Source: Cristatella mucedo (taxonomy: Eukaryota > Bryozoa > Phylactolaemata > Cristatellidae). From it: a DNA stretch of 64,000 nt. The DNA is taken from positions 1,558,501 through 1,622,500 of the forward strand of contig WPIO01000090.1 in the NCBI GenBank assembly GCA_009760855.2. Direction: 5' to 3'. Position 1 is the stretch's first letter; each line of letters begins with the position of its first letter. This document shows positions 59,651 to 64,000 of this stretch, one piece after another. Below the pieces are notes generated by a model. It was not told the DNA's origin. It did not search any database and saw nothing but the letters and a program-made list of their open reading frames with translations. Made by a program: the position numbers and the translations under genes.

Positions 59651-60267
59651 TTAATAATCGCATCGATGAAATTTATCTTGGACCCGGATTTGTTTAAGGG
59701 CATCTACAAACAGCTGAGGTGCATTCATTTGCTGACAAGCCCCTCTTTTTGGAGGAAACTTCAGAAAATGTATACAGCCTGCAATTTTTGACTGGCTGGA
59801 GTTCATAATAAATATAAAATAAAATACAAAAAGGTTTTGGTCCTGCCTGTCAATAATCCCTAATTTACTTCATAGTTCGGTTAGAGTTTCAAACGATCAC
59901 AGACTTGAGTATTACATAATGTATACATGTAGGTAAATATAAATAAATTATGGTTTCCCTATCACCCTATATATACATTCATATATATGTAAGGAACACC
60001 AAATTTATTTATCTACGTATGTGCGCACATATTGGCGCATCTTTCTTAATATGCATCGCTGGTAATTTTCAATGTTCTGCATCTGTGTCATTTACGTTTA
60101 CTTTGAAGCTGGCGTTTATAGCTTTTAATCACCAAACTGAGCTGCCACTGGCTCTTAATTCCTGCGCCTGTCAATTATAAAGGTTGTTATCAATGTGATT
60201 CCTCATTTAATGACCACATTCTTGTTCGAGTTGCTCAATCGTGTTTCCTTAGTTTTTTATTGAGAAT
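59651..60267. other. AT-rich spacer, no supported gene
   Basis: Contains a short TATATA run near 59968-59990. No gene was recognised. Confidence 0.4.
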
Positions 60268-61586
60268 GTGACAGTCCATTCACTATTAGCAGTGAACGTG
60301 CGCTTTGCGCAGCGGGCGCCTGCCGGCGTTCGTGCCGCCGCATCAGCGCGACGCAGGCGACGGAGTTACGATCGACGATATAATCAGCGCGACGCAGGCG
60401 ATGGAGTTAGGATCGCAACCAAAACGTCAGTTCGGGTAGCGGCTCAACGCATGCAATACGCCAAGACCTGAAGCTCGCAATAGGCCAATGATCTCGACGC
60501 AGCGTTCGATATTTTGCACGTAGCCCTAACACCACCACCACCACCACCACCGCCGCATTAGAAAAAGCGCAAACGTTAGCCTGTACATTACGACTGGCAC
60601 GGCCGGTGACTTCCAACCGACTGACGCCTACGCTTACTATTATTATTATTATTACGCGTCAGACTTCGAGACTTGCTCACTGCTCACAGTGAGCAGTGAG
60701 CAGTATGCTTATGAGCAACGCTCATTCGGCGCGCTCAAAGTTCGGCTGAGAGAATATTCTGCAGTCTTACAGAAAATGTGTCCCAGAATGTATATTGCAT
60801 TATTGTGCAAATAATTCAATACAGTTTCTAGAAGACGGAAGCTGCCAGCGGGGAAGGAGAGGCAGAAAGATGCAAAAAATAATTCAGAAAACTCGAACGA
60901 GTTCAAGGAGGTTTCCAGCGAATGTCTATCGATATGCGTACACGGAATGGGTAGACGGACTATAGAATCGGTAAATTTAGTGGAGTCAGCGCAGTGGAGA
61001 TTTCCTGATTTCAATAGCGTAGCAACTAAACTTTCAGTAGCGTACCAACTGCTCACGATCATCACCGACGGATTTGTGATGACTCAGAAGCTAAGCAGTC
61101 AGAGGGACAGAGGAGCGACGAATGAATGATGCAGTTTGTAGATTTGTATAGATGCAGTTTTACTCACTTACTGAAGCTTAGCAAGTAAGCGCCGCCCATA
61201 CGCAAGTGCGATTCGGCTTACCGGTACGTTGCGGGCACGTCACGCGCGCATGAAAAGTAGTCGGCAGACGCAAGGTGCGGCCGAGGTCTGGAGACGGAAG
61301 TGCATCTTAAGAAAAATTTAGGAAAATGCAACGGAATGAGATACACGTCACACATTGCTAGCGAGTATGTGTACACCCATACTAAATGGACAAACCGTAC
61401 AGCAACATTGAGTACAACAAGATGGCGACGTGAATGCGACGGATTGCAGCGTTCCGCGCGCTTTCAGTTCGCTGCACGCGTCCTTGCGCTTGCACTCGTC
61501 TCTACCTCGCACACCCTGGACGGAAAGAGGGCCGCCGCCGTCGCTCCTTCGGCTGGCGAAAGTGACGTCACATCCGCCCAAGGGCG
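60268..61586. other. Upstream region of the 61.6-kb kinase gene
   Basis: Holds a duplicated ATCAGCGCGACGCAGGCGA segment (60340-60412), a (CCA)n run (60530-60552), (TTA)n at 60637-60652 and a palindrome at 60675-60701. Near the gene are AAGATGGCG (61419-61427), a YY1-like word common at animal TATA-less promoters, and a CRE at 61563-61570. Confidence 0.5.
61563..61570. promoter_or_regulatory. Perfect CRE palindrome just before the kinase start codon
   Basis: TGACGTCA ends 16 nt before the ATG at 61587. Suggests a CREB/ATF-responsive promoter or 5' UTR; inferred from the motif only. Confidence 0.4.
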
Positions 61587-62883
61587 ATGACGTCCAACTT
61601 TGTTCGTCGTAGTGAGAGTGAAAATACTTCGTCCGACGCTGCCGCCCGAAACGCGCTCGCCAGCGGCTGCGGGCCGAGCCAACTCTTTCTGAGCGTCATC
61701 TTCGACGGATCCGAAATACGCGCGTGCGGACACTGCTGCTGTCGTTGTGGACATCTGTCATGCAGTCGGCCGGTGCGCGGCTCCGAGGCTGACGAGGACC
61801 AGCAGCAGCTCGCGATAGAAGATGAGTCGCCTTCCATTTCTGGTCCAGCGGCACCGGAAGTCGACTTCGGCCAGCCGGAAGCTAAGCCGTCGTCGGCCGA
61901 ATCGGCGCCGCCGCGTGCGGCGGGCCGCCGCGCTCCCGACGACGGGCGCGAGACCAGTCGCGGCAGCGGCGGCCGCCGCTGGCCTAGCGCCGGCGGCGCC
62001 GGTGGCACGGCGCGGCGGCCGAGTGCGGCCGCCGCGCCGTCGGACTGCTGCGAACGCTGTGCCGCCGCTGCGAGCGGCGGCACCGGGGGCCTGCCGGACG
62101 ATGGGCGCGCGTCGCCGACTACTCGGACGGTCGTCGCCGACGGCGGCGCCGGTCGAGCCGCGCGGCAGCAGCAGCAGCAGCGGCTGCCGCCGGCTCGCGG
62201 CTCACTAACCGCGAAGCCGGAATTTCCAGCCGCCGGCGCGAGCCACCGGGGCACGCCCGAAGCGGCGCGAGCGTCGGCTAGCCACGCGGCGGCGGCAGCG
62301 ACCGACCTGACCGCCGCCGGGCGGCCAGCGGCGAAGTCTCTGTCCACCGTAGCGTCGTCGCCGTGGCAAGGGGCAGAAGCGGAACCGACTACGACGTCCT
62401 TCCGGTGGGCGTCGACCGCGACGCCGCCGCTGCAGTCGCCGCCGGGGCGCGACGTCCGAGCGCGGCGAGCCTCCGGCGCCGCCCAGTTCGACGTGCCGCT
62501 CGTCGCGCTGGCCGGCGGCGGCGGCGGCGGCGGAGCTCGCGCGACGGCCGCGTCGAGCGAGCCGTACTTTTGGCAGGTGCGCGACCCGGCGACGGGCAAG
62601 GCGATCAAGCTGTCGTTCGAGGACGCGCTTCGCGCGCACGGCTACCGGCTGGGCGGCGGAGCGGCGGCCGCGGCGGCGCGCTCCGTGACGAGCGGCAGGA
62701 ACAACTGCGTGGCGCTGGCGACGGACGCGCAGACGGCTCGGCCGGTGGCCGTAAAGTTCACGCTAGCGCCGCTCGGCCTCGAGCAGGAGCACCGGCTGAG
62801 CCGAGAGATATCGATCCTGAAGCGACTCGGCCCGCAGCCGCACGTGGTGGCCTACTACGACGACTTCGTCTACTATCACCGGG

Positions 62884-62915
<32 letters not shown>

Positions 62916-63319
62916 AGCGAGCGAGCCGTGGCGGCACGCTCCGCTAGCTCGCCGACTGGTGGCGCGCGACGACAATTCCGTTGGACCGCTCGCGGGCGAC
63001 TCGCGTCGATGGCTTTCCGGTCGCCCTTGGAGCGCCCGCCGAGTTTCGTCTCCGGTTCCGGTGCGAGCGCGCGCGCGCGAAAGCTCGCGCTCGGCGACGC
63101 TCCGCCGCCGCCGCCACTGCTCGTTGCCAATGGTGAACGATTGCAGACTTTCTTGGTGATGGAGCATGCGGCCGGCGGCGACCTGCAGCATCTGATTACG
63201 AATGGCGGCGGCTGCGGCGGCGGCGGCTGCGGGCGGCTCGCCGAGGACGAGCTTCGGCGACTCGTGCTGGGCCTCGTTCGTGGGACGGCGGCCCTGCACG
63301 CGTACGCCGTCGCCCATCG
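61587..63319 (+). CDS. Serine/threonine protein kinase, 5' part (two exons visible)
   Basis: Exon 1 is 61587-62882 (432 codons) and exon 2 is 63147-63319 (57 codons plus 2 nt). Donor CGG|GTGCGT and acceptor TTGCAG|ACT bound a 264-nt intron in phase 0; exon 2 ends CATCG|GTAAGC inside the HRD codons (AVAHR), so the next exon should start by completing Arg and giving Asp. Residues 1-325 are Ala/Gly/Ser/Pro-rich and poorly ordered. From about 328: FWQVRDPATGKAIKLSFEDA, VAVKFT (catalytic Lys), LSREISILKRLG (alpha-C Glu), HVVAYYDDFVYY; in exon 2, TFLVMEHAAGGDL (hinge) and ALHAYAVAHR. An Ala run and a non-canonical segment occupy the Gly-loop position. The kinase family could not be decided; ULK, NEK or TSSK-like are possible. 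The C-lobe is not in the window. Confidence 0.75.
62883..63146 (+). other. Intron 1 of the 61.6-kb kinase gene, donor in a GTGC microsatellite
   Basis: The intron opens with (GTGC)n-type repeats (62883-62913) passing into GAGC units (to about 62926), so several GT dinucleotides follow the chosen donor. It ends GAACGATTGCAG. Confidence 0.8.
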
Positions 63320-64000
63320 GTAAGCGACTCGCGCCGCGGCTACGACGGGCGCGCGAGCGCAGCCGCGCACCGACGGCCGAGGCGCGTCAGGCGGCGGCGC
63401 CACCCGCGCCACCCACGTCACCCGGCGCCACCCGCCACGTCGCGAACCCGACCTTGGCCAGAAGCTCGTCGCGCGTGCGAGCTCGCATTCTGCTGCAGCA
63501 AATCAACGCGATCTGGCGGAAATGCGTGCGGGCAGCCGGAAAATTTGCTCGCATTTGCGTGCACCATCGATAAGCATTGCTAGCTCAAGCAACGTAGAAA
63601 AAAAAGGAGCATCCACCCGTACGCATTTCGAGCATTCCGTGCACTCATTCATCTTGCACTGTTCAGACGTGTTCTGCCGCATCTCGCATTATCTCGCGGT
63701 AAATCGCAGCTCCCCATAAGCGCAACCGCCTAAGCTGGCTAAGCGGCCATGCCATAAACTGCAGCCTGCCTCTTCGTTGAACTTGAATTAGCATCGCTCA
63801 GCATCGCTCAGCATCGCTCAGCATCGCTCAGCATCGCCCTTTGAGCTTTGCCCTCTGAGCTCTGCCCTTTGAGCTTTGCCCTCTGAGCGGGACGTTTGAT
63901 GCCTCGCGATCTGGTCTGATTTAGTTGCCTTTACAGGATTCTGACATTCCCTCACCTGTTTCCTAACGACTCGAGCGCGATTTAAAAGGGAATACCTAAA
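63320..64000. other. Start of kinase intron 2 and following sequence
   Basis: No exon continuing HRD was found here, so the gene continues past the window. Short tandem repeats occur at 63793-63839 (AGCATCGCTC, about 5 copies) and 63838-63888 (CTTTGAGCTTTGCCCTCTGA-like, 2 copies). Confidence 0.55.

Noticed and set aside
62763-63421. Minus-strand ORFs opposite the kinase exons
   Set aside because: Shadows of the kinase exons and the GTGC repeat.

Overview
This is nuclear DNA from an animal, most likely a marine invertebrate; the phylum is not resolved. The evidence is spliced protein-kinase genes with short introns (185-264 nt), a homopolymer-rich bZIP transcription factor, CR1/L2-type non-LTR retrotransposons, tRNA-derived SINEs with A/B-box heads, and very many dinucleotide and trinucleotide microsatellites. 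No bacterial operons, CRISPR arrays, rRNA genes or bona fide tRNA genes were seen. GC-rich stretches (about 2-5.6, 10-15.8, 24.7-26.9, 29-33, 46.8-49.1, 50.4-51.5 and 61.5-63.5 kb) alternate with AT-richer, LINE-rich stretches.

Three protein-coding genes are well supported. (1) A testis-specific serine kinase (TSSK)-like gene on the minus strand runs from 54353 down to 48305. Five exons join in phase 0 to give 400 residues with all core kinase motifs; its third intron is 4.2 kb and its second intron appears to use a GC donor. (2) A bZIP factor with a C/EBP-like basic region lies on the minus strand (27047 or more probably 26651, down to 25509). (3) A second Ser/Thr kinase starts at 61587 on the plus strand; two exons are visible up to the HRD motif and the rest lies beyond the window. 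Three further ORFs are kept only as low-confidence candidate exons (10239-10559 minus, 33444-33764 plus, 40368-40643 minus).

Most of the remaining recognisable sequence is mobile-element debris. LINE-A (CR1/L2-like; ORF ends in TAFSGSL, about 215-nt 3' UTR, a 3' hairpin, an ATT-repeat tail) is present in more than 15 fragments of very different ages. The youngest pair lies tail to tail at 40.9-45.0 kb; the minus copy keeps an open reverse transcriptase frame. LINE-B is a second lineage known here only from three 3' ends. SINE1 (eight copies) is tRNA-derived with an unusual 11-bp inverted repeat in its head. SINE2 (at least three copies) has another tRNA-like head joined to the same 3' hairpin as LINE-A, and paired changes in that hairpin suggest it is maintained as RNA structure.

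The rest is tandem repeats (a 56-bp minisatellite at 1.1 kb, a perfect GATCAC hexamer array at 2.2 kb, a perfect 10-bp array at 47.5 kb, long CT/GA and GACA tracts), several long perfect hairpins, and a duplicated block at 6.7-7.4 and 10.7-12.1 kb whose first copy interrupts a LINE-A. Most long ORFs in the GC-rich and microsatellite regions are compositional artefacts and are not annotated as genes.
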